DNA of 64,000 nt. Source: Streptomyces flaveus. Lineage in GTDB: Bacteria > Actinomycetota > Actinomycetes > Streptomycetales > Streptomycetaceae. A model generated the notes under the pieces. The model was not told the DNA's origin. It saw nothing but the letters and a program-made list of their open reading frames with translations, and searched no databases. The stretch covers positions 109,065 through 173,064 of the forward strand of contig NZ_BMPQ01000002.1 of assembly GCF_014647675.1 (NCBI RefSeq), written 5' to 3'. Positions 26,608 through 35,542 of the stretch are shown here, piece after piece. Each line of letters starts with the position of its first letter. Within the stretch, counting starts at the first letter, position 1. Both the position numbers and the translations under genes were made by a program.

Positions 26608-26640
26608 AGGGGCGGCACCCGCGCGCCGGGTGCCGCCCCT
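26608..26640 (-). terminator. Terminator after gltX
   Basis: Perfect 14-bp stem AGGGGCGGCACCCG / CGGGTGCCGCCCCT with loop CGCGC, 11 bp beyond the gltX stop. It separates gltX from the HAD gene. Confidence 0.8.
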
Positions 26641-26651
26641 CCGTTCGTGCG

Positions 26652-28151
26652 CTACGCGGTCAGCTTGGCCAGTGCCGCGTCGATGCGGGTCAGGGTCTTG
26701 TCCTTGCCCAGTACTTCCAGGGACTCGAAGAGGGGGAGGCCGACCGTGCGGCCGGTGACGGCCACGCGGACGGGGGCCTGGGCCTTGCCGAGCTTGAGGC
26801 CGTGCTCCTCGCCGGCCGCGAGGACGGCGGCCTTGAGCGACTCCGGACTCGTCCAGTCCGCGGATTCCAGCTTCGCGCGGGCCGTGCGCAGGAGCGCGTC
26901 CGAGCCCTCCTTCATCGCCTTCGTCCAGGACGCCTCGTCCTCGACGGGCTCCTTGAGGAACAGGAAGTCGACGTTCTGCGTGATGTCGGACAGGACCGTC
27001 AGGCGGGTCTGGGCGTGCGGGGCGATCGCCTCCCACCTGACCTGGTCGAAGTCCTGCGGCGCCCACGGCGCGTGCGGGGCCTTCAGCCACGGACCGCAGG
27101 CCTCGATGAACGCCTTCAGGTCCAGCCGCCGGATGTGGTCGGCGTTGATCGCCTCGCACTTCTTCAGGTCGAAGCGGGCCGGGTTCGGGACGACGTCCTT
27201 GATGTCGAAGGCCGCGACCATCTCGTCGATCGAGAAGACGTCCTGGTCGGCGGAGAGCGACCAGCCCAGCAGGGAGAGGTAGTTGAGCAGGCCCTCCGGG
27301 AGGAAACCGCGCTCCCTGTAGAGGTTCAGCGACGACTGGGGGTCGCGCTTGGAGAGCTTCTTGTTGCCCTCGCCCATCACGTACGGCAGGTGCCCGAAGG
27401 CGGGCACGGACTTGGCGATGCCCAGCTCGATCAGCGCCTTGTAGAGGGCGATCTGGCGCGGGGTGGAGGAGAGCAGGTCCTCGCCGCGCAGGACGTGGGT
27501 GATCTCCATGAGGGCGTCGTCGACGGGGTTCACGAGCGTGTAGAGGGGCGCCCCGTTGGCTCGTACGATCCCGTAGTCGGGCACGTTCTCGGGCGTGAAC
27601 GTCAGCTCGCCGCGTACCAGGTCCGTGAAGGTGATCGGCTCGTCGGGCATGCGGAAGCGGACGATGGGCTCACGGTCCTCGGTCCTGTACGCCGCGATCT
27701 GATCGTCGGTGAGCGCGCGGCAGTGACCGTCGTAGCCGGAGGGCTTGCCGGCCGCGCGGGCCGCCTCGCGGCGGGCGTCCAGTTCCGCCGTCGAGCAGTA
27801 GCAGTAGTACGCGTGGCCGCCGTCGAGGAGCTTGCGCGCGACGTCCTTGTAGATGTCCATGCGCTGCGACTGGCGGTACGGGGCGTGCGGGCCGCTGTCC
27901 GCGCCGGAGGCGCTGTCGAATGCGGCGGGGCCCTCGTCCCAGTCGAAGCCGAGCCAGCGCATGGAGTCCAGCAGCTGCTCGTAGGACTCCTCGGAGTCGC
28001 GGGCCGCGTCGGTGTCCTCGATACGGAACACGAAAGTGCCGCCGGTGTGACGGGCGTATGCCCAGTTGAACAGGGCGGTGCGGACCAGGCCCACATGGGG
28101 GTTGCCGGTCGGCGAGGGACAGAAACGTACGCGGACGTTCGCGTTAGCCAC
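26652..28151 (-). CDS. gltX: Glutamyl-tRNA synthetase
   Basis: Class I aminoacyl-tRNA synthetase, 499 aa. HIGH-type motif PSPTGNPHVG (about 13-22) and KMSKS-type KLSKR (about 265) are present, as are RIEDTD and GHLPYVMG. In actinobacteria this enzyme normally also charges tRNA-Gln, with GatCAB correcting the product; the nearby Glu/Gln tRNA cluster fits. The GTG at 28151 overlaps the upstream hydrolase gene by 8 nt, implying translational coupling. Confidence 0.97.
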   Translation of the reverse strand: MANANVRVRFCPSPTGNPHVGLVRTALFNWAYARHTGGTFVFRIEDTDAARDSEESYEQLLDSMRWLGFDWDEGPAAFDSASGADSGPHAPYRQSQRMDIYKDVARKLLDGGHAYYCYCSTAELDARREAARAAGKPSGYDGHCRALTDDQIAAYRTEDREPIVRFRMPDEPITFTDLVRGELTFTPENVPDYGIVRANGAPLYTLVNPVDDALMEITHVLRGEDLLSSTPRQIALYKALIELGIAKSVPAFGHLPYVMGEGNKKLSKRDPQSSLNLYRERGFLPEGLLNYLSLLGWSLSADQDVFSIDEMVAAFDIKDVVPNPARFDLKKCEAINADHIRRLDLKAFIEACGPWLKAPHAPWAPQDFDQVRWEAIAPHAQTRLTVLSDITQNVDFLFLKEPVEDEASWTKAMKEGSDALLRTARAKLESADWTSPESLKAAVLAAGEEHGLKLGKAQAPVRVAVTGRTVGLPLFESLEVLGKDKTLTRIDAALAKLTA

Positions 28152-28932
28152 GCTTGATCACCTTGTTGGTGAGAGTGCCGATGCCTTCGATGGTGACGGC
28201 GACCTCGTCGCCGACGTTGAGGGGGCCGACCCCCGCGGGGGTGCCCGTGAGGATCACGTCGCCGGGGAGCAGCGTCATGGCCTCGGTGATGTTCACGATC
28301 AGATCCTCGATGGGGTGGATCATCTCGCTCGTACGGCCCAGTTGGCGCTGCTGGCCGTTGACCGTGCACTGGATCGTCAGGTCGGAGGGGTCGAGATCCG
28401 TCTCCACCCAGGGGCCGAGCGGGCACGAGGAGTCGAAGCCCTTGGCCCTCGCCCACTGCTTCTCGCGCTTCTGGACATCGCGTGCGGTGACGTCGTTGGC
28501 GCAGGTGTAGCCGAGGATGACGTCCTTGACGCGCTCGCGCGGGACCTCACGGCACATCCGGCCTATGACCACGGCCAGCTCGGCCTCGTGGTGCAGCTCC
28601 TGGGAGAAGGAGGGGTACCCGATTTCGTCGCCGGAGCCGATCACCGAGGTGGACGGCTTGAAGAAGGCGAACGGTGCGTCGGGCACCTCGTTGCCGAGTT
28701 CCTTCGCGTGCTCCGCGTAGTTGCGGCCGAAGGCCACGACCTTGTTCGGGAGCACCGGCGGGAGCAGCCTGACCTTGCTCAGCGGCAGCTTCGTACCGGA
28801 GAGTTCGAAATCCGCGAAGGGGATGCCCTTGATGATGTCGAGGACGAGCCCGTCGGTCGATCCAGGAGGGCTGTCGCCCTCGACCGCGCCGAACGCGACG
28901 TTGCCGTCGATGGAGAACCTGGCGATGCGCAC
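28144..28932 (-). CDS. Fumarylacetoacetate hydrolase-fold protein
   Basis: A 262-aa FAH-superfamily enzyme. Metal-binding region FHHEAELAVVIG-like (here ELHHEAELAVVIGR), GYTCANDVTARDVQ and LLPGDVILTGTPAGVGP are typical. Family members act as hydrolases, decarboxylases or isomerases on diketo acids, so the substrate cannot be named. It is in the same place as M. tuberculosis Rv2993c, next to gltX. GTG start at 28932. Confidence 0.9.
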   Translation of the reverse strand: MRIARFSIDGNVAFGAVEGDSPPGSTDGLVLDIIKGIPFADFELSGTKLPLSKVRLLPPVLPNKVVAFGRNYAEHAKELGNEVPDAPFAFFKPSTSVIGSGDEIGYPSFSQELHHEAELAVVIGRMCREVPRERVKDVILGYTCANDVTARDVQKREKQWARAKGFDSSCPLGPWVETDLDPSDLTIQCTVNGQQRQLGRTSEMIHPIEDLIVNITEAMTLLPGDVILTGTPAGVGPLNVGDEVAVTIEGIGTLTNKVIKRG

Positions 28933-29065
28933 GGGATCTTGCGCCCCTCTACTGAACCAGCCGGAGTATGACGCTCCAGGCTAACGCGGTAAGGAGGCGT
29001 GACCTTGCGCAATTACGTCCGGCGATCCCGGGAATTGGGGCAGGGCTCGTCCTCGACTCGGAGAC

Positions 29066-29263
29066 CTACTGCTCGGCGCCCGCGCCGGCCGGGATGTCCA
29101 CCAGGACCGTACGGCGGGGGTTGGCGGTCTGTGCGGGGAGCTCGACGGCGTGCTCCTGGTGTTCCCGCTGCTCCGGCATGCGCAGTTCGTCGGCGTCATC
29201 GAGGTGCGCCAGCGTGGTGCGCTGCGGATTGGCTATGTTGCGGAACATCATCGTCGTCTTCAT
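29066..29263 (-). CDS. Small conserved-type protein of unknown function
   Basis: A 65-aa open frame, MKTTMMFRNIANPQRTTLAH..., with charged helix residues and GC-rich third codon positions consistent with real coding. It carries no known motif and no signal peptide. The ATG at 29263 lacks a strong ribosome-binding site, so translation is uncertain. It lies 133 bp upstream of the FAH gene on the same strand, so it may head that operon. Confidence 0.6.
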   Translation of the reverse strand: MKTTMMFRNIANPQRTTLAHLDDADELRMPEQREHQEHAVELPAQTANPRRTVLVDIPAGAGAEQ

Positions 29264-29858
29264 GTGTGGTGTCTGACCCCGTCGTACGGGCGCCTTGACG
29301 CGGCCAACGGCCGTCGCAGAAGCGCGTGTTGTCGGATTTGCTGTGCCTGTAAAGGCATCAGGCTAAACGTCGGGTTCCCCGGGAAAGTTGTGAAGACCCC
29401 ATGATCGCCGTGTGAGTTTCCTCACGAACCGTCCATCAAAACGGTCAATTCAGGCCGACTACTGACCCCAATAAAGCGGACATTGCCCCACTGAAGACAT
29501 CATTCCGCTCCTGATCATCGCGACTGGGACACGTCTCGCGCACGAGCGGAACGCCGTATTGTGTCCGGTATGCGGGGGATCACTTTATACGACCCGTAAC
29601 TCGCCCCTCACAAGGGGTCACGTAGGTCACAGCATGACCCATGGCCCTTGTTGGAGATCCGGCACTGTGCTGGAATTCCACGAACCGCCGTGGAATAGAA
29701 CCGGCGCACAGGGGGCGCAACGCAGCGCCGCATGGCGGCGGGATAGGGGGAGCAGCGCCGGTCACCGGAGACCGACAGAAGGCGCATTGCGCCGGTACGA
29801 CGCCGACACCGCCTCACCGTTCTGCGGAGAGGCGCCTGGTCCAGAGGTTGCGACGCTA
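29264..29858. other. Promoter region upstream of conservon 1
   Basis: About 600 bp without a convincing gene. The frame of cvnA1 stays open back to 29559, but the codons there are Arg/Trp/Cys-rich and unlike the protein. AT-richer patches (AATTCAGG near 29450, CAATAAAG near 29470, TTTATACG near 29585) could hold promoters. A small hairpin CCCCTCACAAGGGG is at about 29606-29619. Confidence 0.5.
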
Positions 29859-32800
29859 GTGCAGGGACGTTTCAAGAGGGATGGCAGCGCTTCGGCGGAG
29901 CCGGAGCCGCACGGCGGGACCGACCGCGGTTCATCGCCCCAGCACGCCCAGAACCAAGGACCGGCACAGTCCGGTGACAGCGGTGAGCGCGGCTCGCGCC
30001 CCGGCCTGGCAGGCTCTTCGGGCGGCCCCGCCGCCTCGGCGCCCGCTGCCCCGGCTGCGAAGCCGAAGGGCCCCAGCGGCCCCGGCTCCCGAATAGCGCT
30101 GCGCAACTGGCGCATCTCCACCCGACTGGTCTCGCTGCTCGCGCTCCCCGTGGTCGCCGCGACCTCGCTCGGCGCGCTGCGCATCAGCGACTCCATGGAC
30201 GACATCCAGCAGCTCGACAACATGAGGCTGCTGACCGACATGACCAAGCAGGCGACCGAGCTCGCCGCGGCGCTCCAGGAGGAGCGCGACAAGTCGGCCG
30301 GACCGCTCTCGCACAGCGCGGACGGGACCGACTTCGCGGTCAAGGGCGTACGCGACAAGACGGACCGCGCGCGTGCCGCCTTCACGGAGGGCTCGCGTGA
30401 GATCGACAACGCGGCCAACGACGAGACCCTCGACGGCGTCCGCGACAACGTCGTCTCCATCGTCGCCGAGCTGAGCCAGATCAAGAACATCCGCAACGAC
30501 GCCTACACGGACCGCGCCAACTCCTCCCAGACGGTCGAGGAGTATCACCGGCTCATCGAGCGGCTGCTGGGTCTTTCGCAGGACATGGCGCAGGCGACCA
30601 GCAACCCGGAGATGATCCAGCGCACACGCGCTCTGGCCGCCTTCTCCTCCGCCAAGGAGTACGCGTCCATCCAGCGTGCCGTGATCGCCGCGGCCCTGCC
30701 CGCGACCGACAAGACGTTCGGCGAGCTCTCGGAGAACGACCGGCGGTACGCCCTCTCCGCGCAGGAGAACCAGGAGTCCGACCTCTCCGGCTTCGCCAGC
30801 GTCTACGACGGCAACGCGGCGGCCCTGACGAAGCCGATCGACGACGGCAGCCCGACCATCGAGGAAGCCGACAACTACGCGCAGCGCGTGCTCCGCCAGG
30901 AGGGCGGCCTGGAGCAGCGCGAGAAGCGCTCGTACCTGGACTGGATCGACGCCGACTCGGCCAAGATCCAGGAGATGTCCAAGATCGAGCTCACGCTGCT
31001 CAACCAGATGGAGCAGAAGGCCCGTGAGTTGCGCAACGAGTCCGAGCAGGAAGCGATCATCTCCGGTGCGCTGATCCTGCTCGTCCTCGGTGTCTCGCTC
31101 GTCGGCGCCTTCGTGGTGGCCCGGTCCATGATCCGCTCGCTGCGCCGGCTCCAGGACACCGCGACCAAGGTCGCCCAGGACCGGCTGCCCGAGCTGGTCA
31201 AGCAGTTGTCCGAGTCCGACCCGCAGGACGTCGACACCTCCGTCCAGTCGGTCGGTGTGCACTCCAAGGACGAGATCGGCCAGGTGGCCGCGGCCTTCGA
31301 CGACGTGCACCGTGAGGCCGTACGACTGGCCGCCGAGCAGGCCCTGCTGCGGGGCAACGTCAACGCGATGTTCACCAACCTCTCGCGCCGCTCCCAGGGC
31401 CTCATTCAGCGTCAGCTGTCGCTGATCTCCGAGCTGGAGTCCCGCGAGGCCGACCCGGACCAGCTGTCCTCGCTGTTCAAGCTCGACCACCTCGCGACCC
31501 GCATGCGCCGTAACGGTGAGAACCTCCTCGTTCTTGCCGGTGAAGAGCCCGGCCGCCGCTGGACCCGCCCGGTCCCGCTGGTCGACGTGCTCCGTGCCGC
31601 CGCCTCCGAGGTGGAGCAGTACGAGCGGATCGAGCTGTCCTCGGTCCCGGCCACCGAGGTCGCGGGCCGCGTCGTCAACGACCTCGTGCACCTGCTCGCC
31701 GAGCTCCTGGAGAACGCCACCTCGTTCTCCTCGCCGCAGACCAAGGTCAAGGTCACCGGTCACGCGCTGCCCGACGGCCGCGTACTGATCGAGATCCACG
31801 ACACGGGTATCGGCCTCTCCCCCGAGGACCTCGCGGCGATCAACGAGCGGCTCGCCTCGCCGCCCACCGTGGACGTCTCGGTGTCCCGCCGCATGGGTCT
31901 GTTCGTGGTCGGCCGCCTTTCGCAGCGGCACGGCATCCGCATCCAGCTGCGGCCGTCCGACTCCGGTGGTACGACCGCGCTGGTCATGCTCCCCGTCGAT
32001 GTCGCCCAGGGCGGCAAGAAGGCCCCGGGCAAGCCGGGCCAGGGCGCGGGTGCCGGCGGTCCGGCCGCCGCGCAGGCCGCGGCCGGTGTGGCGGCGGCCC
32101 GTCGTGGCGGGGCCGGCAGCGGTCCCGCGCTCGGCGGGGGTGCTGGTGCAGGTGCGCCCGGTGGCCCCGGACGCCTGAACGCCGGTCCTCAGCGCGGGCA
32201 GGTCGCGGGCACGGGTCCGCGACCTGCGCTGACCGGGAGCGACCCGGGCGGTCGTCCGGGTGGGCCCGGCGGTTCGCGTGGGCCGCAGCCGCCGATGCCG
32301 CCCGCACCCCCGCAGGGCAGGCCGGCTCCGGCCGGTGCCGCGCCGGGTGCGCCGCAGGGTCTTCAGGCCGCGGGTACGGGTGCTCCGCAGGGCTTCGACG
32401 GTTTCGGTGACAGTGGTGGCCGCCAGGAGGCGTTCGGCGCCCGTGGTTCCGTACCGCCGCCGCGGCGCCCCGACAGCGGGAACGCCGAGCAGGGCCGTCA
32501 TGCCGCCGGGCAGCCGCAGCTGCCGCCGCCCGGTGGTCCGCGTGCCGAGCTGCCCGGGGGCAACCCCAAGCCGCGCGTGAGCAGTTGGAGCGACGACAAC
32601 GCGCAGCCGCCGGTCCCGCGCGACTCGATGGACGGCCCGCGCGGCCACGAGGAGCCGGACGCGACCTCGCGTATGCCGCGCGTGGACGGCCGTCAGGGTC
32701 CGGGCTCGACCGAGGAGATCCCCCGGATCGACGACCGCCAGGGTTCGAGCTCCACGGGTGAGTACGCCCGGCCGGACTTCGACGCCCCGCGGCCCGGTTC

Positions 32801-33710
32801 CGGTACCGGTCCATCCGACTTCGACATCCCGCGTCCCGGTCAGGGCACCGGCCAGTTCGTACGCCCGGACGTGTTCGGTCCGCCGAATCCTTCCGCCAGG
32901 CAGAACCCGCCCTCGACCGGCCAGTTCGCCCAGCCCGGCCGCGACGGCCGCCAGGACCAGCCCTCGAACGGGCGGTCACCGGCGTCCGGCTACAACGGTT
33001 CCCCCGCGGACCCGGGCGGCCGCGGCGAGCGCCAGGGCGGTGGCGACACCAGCCAGTTCGAGCGCCCCGGGACCAACGGGACGAACGGCGGCAAGCGCCC
33101 TCAGTCCCCGCAGCGCCCGCAGCCGCGTCGGCGCCCCTCGCTCCCCCCGCAGCCGTCGTATCCCCCGCAGCAGGAGCTCGAGGGTCTGCCCCCGGCGTCG
33201 GGTCCCGGCGACGGACGTACACCGCTGTACGACACCCTGGAGACCAACTGGTTCCACCAGGGACAGGACCAGGTCGAGGATCAGGACCAGGGCCGGAGCA
33301 ACGGCTCCCGGACCGAGTCCGCGTCCACCACGTCCTCCATGTTCCCCCCGCAGGAGCCCTCCCAGGCTCCCGCGGCTCCGCAGCGCCCGGCGTCGGCCCC
33401 GGCTCCCGCCGTCACGTCGTCCTGGCGCGCTTCTCCCAATGATGAACTCGGCCGCCAGGCCGAGAAGGTGCGCCAGCCCACCGCGGGTGGCGTGACCGTC
33501 TCGGGTCTGCCGCGCCGGGTCCCCCGCGCGAACCTTGTCGCGGGGACGGCTCAGCAACAACAGCACCAAAGCGGTCCGCAGGTCTCGCGTGCGCCCGATG
33601 ACGTACGCGGCCGGCTGACCAATCTTCGTAGGGGCATCCAGCAGGGTCGCCAGGCCGGTTCGGGCCAGACCGGCAGCTTCCCCAGCCCCACTCACCAGCA
33701 GGAGCGTTAG
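29859..33710 (+). CDS. cvnA1: Conservon sensor kinase-like CvnA (first conservon)
   Basis: A 1283-aa nitrate-sensor-domain membrane kinase-like protein. N-terminal Pro/Ala-rich cytoplasmic part, TM1 (about 87-108, STRLVSLLALPVVAATSLGAL), a helical extracellular sensor (about 110-395), TM2 (about 398-420), HAMP, and a GHKL ATPase (about 606-710; LLAELLENATSFSSP, IHDTGIGLS, MGLFVVGRLSQRHGI). A very long Pro/Gly-rich disordered tail (about 715-1283) follows. The GTG at 29859 gives MQGRFKRDGS, matching the start style of the second copy. Conservon kinases pass signals to a Ras-like GTPase module in Streptomyces. Confidence 0.93.
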   Translation: MQGRFKRDGSASAEPEPHGGTDRGSSPQHAQNQGPAQSGDSGERGSRPGLAGSSGGPAASAPAAPAAKPKGPSGPGSRIALRNWRISTRLVSLLALPVVAATSLGALRISDSMDDIQQLDNMRLLTDMTKQATELAAALQEERDKSAGPLSHSADGTDFAVKGVRDKTDRARAAFTEGSREIDNAANDETLDGVRDNVVSIVAELSQIKNIRNDAYTDRANSSQTVEEYHRLIERLLGLSQDMAQATSNPEMIQRTRALAAFSSAKEYASIQRAVIAAALPATDKTFGELSENDRRYALSAQENQESDLSGFASVYDGNAAALTKPIDDGSPTIEEADNYAQRVLRQEGGLEQREKRSYLDWIDADSAKIQEMSKIELTLLNQMEQKARELRNESEQEAIISGALILLVLGVSLVGAFVVARSMIRSLRRLQDTATKVAQDRLPELVKQLSESDPQDVDTSVQSVGVHSKDEIGQVAAAFDDVHREAVRLAAEQALLRGNVNAMFTNLSRRSQGLIQRQLSLISELESREADPDQLSSLFKLDHLATRMRRNGENLLVLAGEEPGRRWTRPVPLVDVLRAAASEVEQYERIELSSVPATEVAGRVVNDLVHLLAELLENATSFSSPQTKVKVTGHALPDGRVLIEIHDTGIGLSPEDLAAINERLASPPTVDVSVSRRMGLFVVGRLSQRHGIRIQLRPSDSGGTTALVMLPVDVAQGGKKAPGKPGQGAGAGGPAAAQAAAGVAAARRGGAGSGPALGGGAGAGAPGGPGRLNAGPQRGQVAGTGPRPALTGSDPGGRPGGPGGSRGPQPPMPPAPPQGRPAPAGAAPGAPQGLQAAGTGAPQGFDGFGDSGGRQEAFGARGSVPPPRRPDSGNAEQGRHAAGQPQLPPPGGPRAELPGGNPKPRVSSWSDDNAQPPVPRDSMDGPRGHEEPDATSRMPRVDGRQGPGSTEEIPRIDDRQGSSSTGEYARPDFDAPRPGSGTGPSDFDIPRPGQGTGQFVRPDVFGPPNPSARQNPPSTGQFAQPGRDGRQDQPSNGRSPASGYNGSPADPGGRGERQGGGDTSQFERPGTNGTNGGKRPQSPQRPQPRRRPSLPPQPSYPPQQELEGLPPASGPGDGRTPLYDTLETNWFHQGQDQVEDQDQGRSNGSRTESASTTSSMFPPQEPSQAPAAPQRPASAPAPAVTSSWRASPNDELGRQAEKVRQPTAGGVTVSGLPRRVPRANLVAGTAQQQQHQSGPQVSRAPDDVRGRLTNLRRGIQQGRQAGSGQTGSFPSPTHQQER

Positions 33711-34133
33711 TTGAGCCAGATGAGCCAGGCAGCACAGAACCTCAACTGGTTGATCACCAACTTCGTTGACAACACCCCCGGGGTGTCCCACACCGTCGTC
33801 GTCTCCGCCGACGGACTCCTTCTGGCGTTGTCGGAGGGCTTCCCGCGCGACCGCGCGGATCAGCTCGCGGCCGTCGCCTCCGGACTGACCTCGCTCACCG
33901 CCGGTGCCTCCCGGATCTTCGAGGGTGGCACGGTGGCCCAGACGGTGGTCGAGATGGAGCGCGGCTTCCTCTTCCTGATGTCCATTTCCGACGGCTCCTC
34001 GCTCGCGGTCCTGTCCCACCCGGACTGCGACATCGGCCTCGTCGGATACGAGATGGCCCTGCTCGTCGACCGCGCGGGCGCCGTACTGACGCCCGACCTG
34101 CGGGCCGAACTGCAAGGCAGCCTGTTGCATTAG
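33711..34133 (+). CDS. cvnB1: Conservon roadblock/LC7 protein CvnB
   Basis: A 140-aa roadblock/LC7-domain protein (MSQAAQNLNWLITNFVDNTPGVSHTVVVSADGLLLA...), likely a GTPase-activating or scaffold factor for CvnD, as in MglB. It starts immediately after the cvnA1 stop. AGGAG at 33700-33704 is 6 nt before a TTG at 33711 but 15 nt before the ATG at 33720, so I prefer TTG. The second conservon shows the same geometry with GTG, which supports this. Confidence 0.93.
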   Translation: MSQMSQAAQNLNWLITNFVDNTPGVSHTVVVSADGLLLALSEGFPRDRADQLAAVASGLTSLTAGASRIFEGGTVAQTVVEMERGFLFLMSISDGSSLAVLSHPDCDIGLVGYEMALLVDRAGAVLTPDLRAELQGSLLH

Positions 34134-34238
34134 TTCCCCCCACGCACAAGGCAAGACCCACCGTCAGGCCGCCCGCTCCCCCACCGGCCCTCATCGACGG
34201 CACGACTAGACCGACTTGCTGTCCCGCTCGGAGGACTC

Positions 34239-34637
34239 ATGACCCCGCCCACCGCCTCTCACGACCCGTACGCAGAGCCGTACGGGGACGAGGGCGACCA
34301 GCCGCTGGTACGTCCGTACGCGATGACCGGCGGCCGGACCCGGCCGCGCTACCAGCTCGCCATAGAGGCACTGATCAGCACCACGGCCGACCCGGCGCAG
34401 CTGATGGGGCTGCTCCCCGAGCACCAGCGCATCTGCCACCTCTGCCGTGAGGTGAAGTCTGTTGCCGAAGTCTCGGCACTCCTGTCCATGCCCCTGGGCG
34501 TGGCACGGATTCTCGTCGCGGACCTCGCGGAGGCCGGTCTCGTCGCCATCCACCAGCCCGGTGGCGACGAGAACGCCGGTGGCCAGCCGGACGTGACACT
34601 GCTCGAAAGGGTGCTCAGTGGACTTCGCAAGCTCTGA
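34239..34637 (+). CDS. cvnC1: Conservon DUF742 protein CvnC
   Basis: A 132-aa DUF742 protein. After a short acidic N-terminus it has LVRPYAMTGGRTRPRYQLAIEAL, a winged-helix-like core (SVAEVSALLSMPLGVARILVADLAEAGLVAI) and ends TLLERVLSGLRKL. The fold resembles a DNA-binding helix-turn-helix, but its role in the conservon complex is not settled. The last 20 nt overlap cvnD1, so the two are coupled. Confidence 0.93.
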   Translation: MTPPTASHDPYAEPYGDEGDQPLVRPYAMTGGRTRPRYQLAIEALISTTADPAQLMGLLPEHQRICHLCREVKSVAEVSALLSMPLGVARILVADLAEAGLVAIHQPGGDENAGGQPDVTLLERVLSGLRKL

Positions 34638-35193
34638 CGGAGGCCGGACGACCACCTCCGCGAAGATCGTGGTGGCGGGTGGTTTCGGCGTGGGCAAGAC
34701 CACGTTCGTAGGAGCCGTCTCCGAGATCAACCCGCTGCGCACGGAGGCCGTCATGACGTCCGCGTCCGCGGGCATCGACGACCTCACCCACACCGGGGAC
34801 AAGACCACCACGACGGTGGCCATGGACTTCGGCCGTATCACCCTGGACCAGGACCTGATCCTGTACCTCTTCGGTACGCCTGGTCAGGACCGTTTCTGGT
34901 TCATGTGGGACGACCTGGTACGCGGCGCCATCGGTGCCGTGGTCCTGGTGGACACCCGGCGTCTCGCCGACTGTTTCCCGGCGGTCGACTACTTCGAGAA
35001 CAGCGGGCTGCCGTTCGTCATCGCCCTCAACGGCTTCGACGGGCACCAGCCGTACACCCCCGACGAAGTCAGGGAGGCCTTGCAGATCGGGCCCGACTCC
35101 CCCATCATCACGACGGACGCCCGGCACCGGGCTGATGCCAAGAGCGCGCTGATCACGCTGGTCGAGCACGCACTCATGGCGCGTCTGCGCTAG
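34618..35193 (+). CDS. cvnD1: Conservon Ras-like GTPase CvnD
   Basis: A 191-aa small GTPase of the prokaryotic conservon type. P-loop GGFGVGKTT (about 21-29), a G3 loop LFGTPGQDRF (about 85-94), and a G4-like ALNGFDG in place of NKxD. The switch segment has TSASAGIDDLTHTGDKTTTTVAMDFG. It would act with CvnA kinase and CvnB roadblock at the membrane. The GTG at 34618 overlaps cvnC1 by 20 nt. Confidence 0.95.
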   Translation: MDFASSDGGRTTTSAKIVVAGGFGVGKTTFVGAVSEINPLRTEAVMTSASAGIDDLTHTGDKTTTTVAMDFGRITLDQDLILYLFGTPGQDRFWFMWDDLVRGAIGAVVLVDTRRLADCFPAVDYFENSGLPFVIALNGFDGHQPYTPDEVREALQIGPDSPIITTDARHRADAKSALITLVEHALMARLR

Positions 35194-35542
35194 CACACAA
35201 ATCAGCCATGCCGTACGGCAGTTGTCGTAGAAGCCTTGGAGCCGGCTGTGTCCTTTGACACGGTCGGCCAGGCTGTTCATAACGTTTCGACAGAGATATT
35301 GCGTGGTATCAACACGCGTCGCGGTCGCATGGTGCCGCTGTGCTCACATCGGCCCCGCCTTTTGGCGGGGCTCGCTCTTTATGACCGTTTTATCTGGGGT
35401 TTACGCAGCCCGGAATCATCGGTTCCGAGTGTTTGGACGAGCACAGCCTGACGTGCTGGAATGCCTGAACTGCCCGGTAGCCGAGGGCTGGAAGACACAC
35501 GCGGCACAACGTTGGTGCCGACGCCGAGAGGTTGTTGGTCGA
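35194..35542. other. Intergenic region between the two conservons, with terminator hairpin
   Basis: About 350 bp. A hairpin at 35352-35371 (arms GCCCCGCC and GGCGGGGC, loop TTTT) is a likely terminator for conservon 1 or an attenuator for conservon 2. The cvnA2 frame is open back to 35255, but its codons there (Cys/Trp/Arg-rich) do not resemble the protein. The region should hold the conservon 2 promoter. Confidence 0.6.

Noticed and set aside
29931..32648. Antisense frame of 905 codons opposite cvnA1
   Set aside because: Made of Arg/Leu/Gly/Val-heavy codons from the GC-rich complement of a real gene; no domain and no start context.
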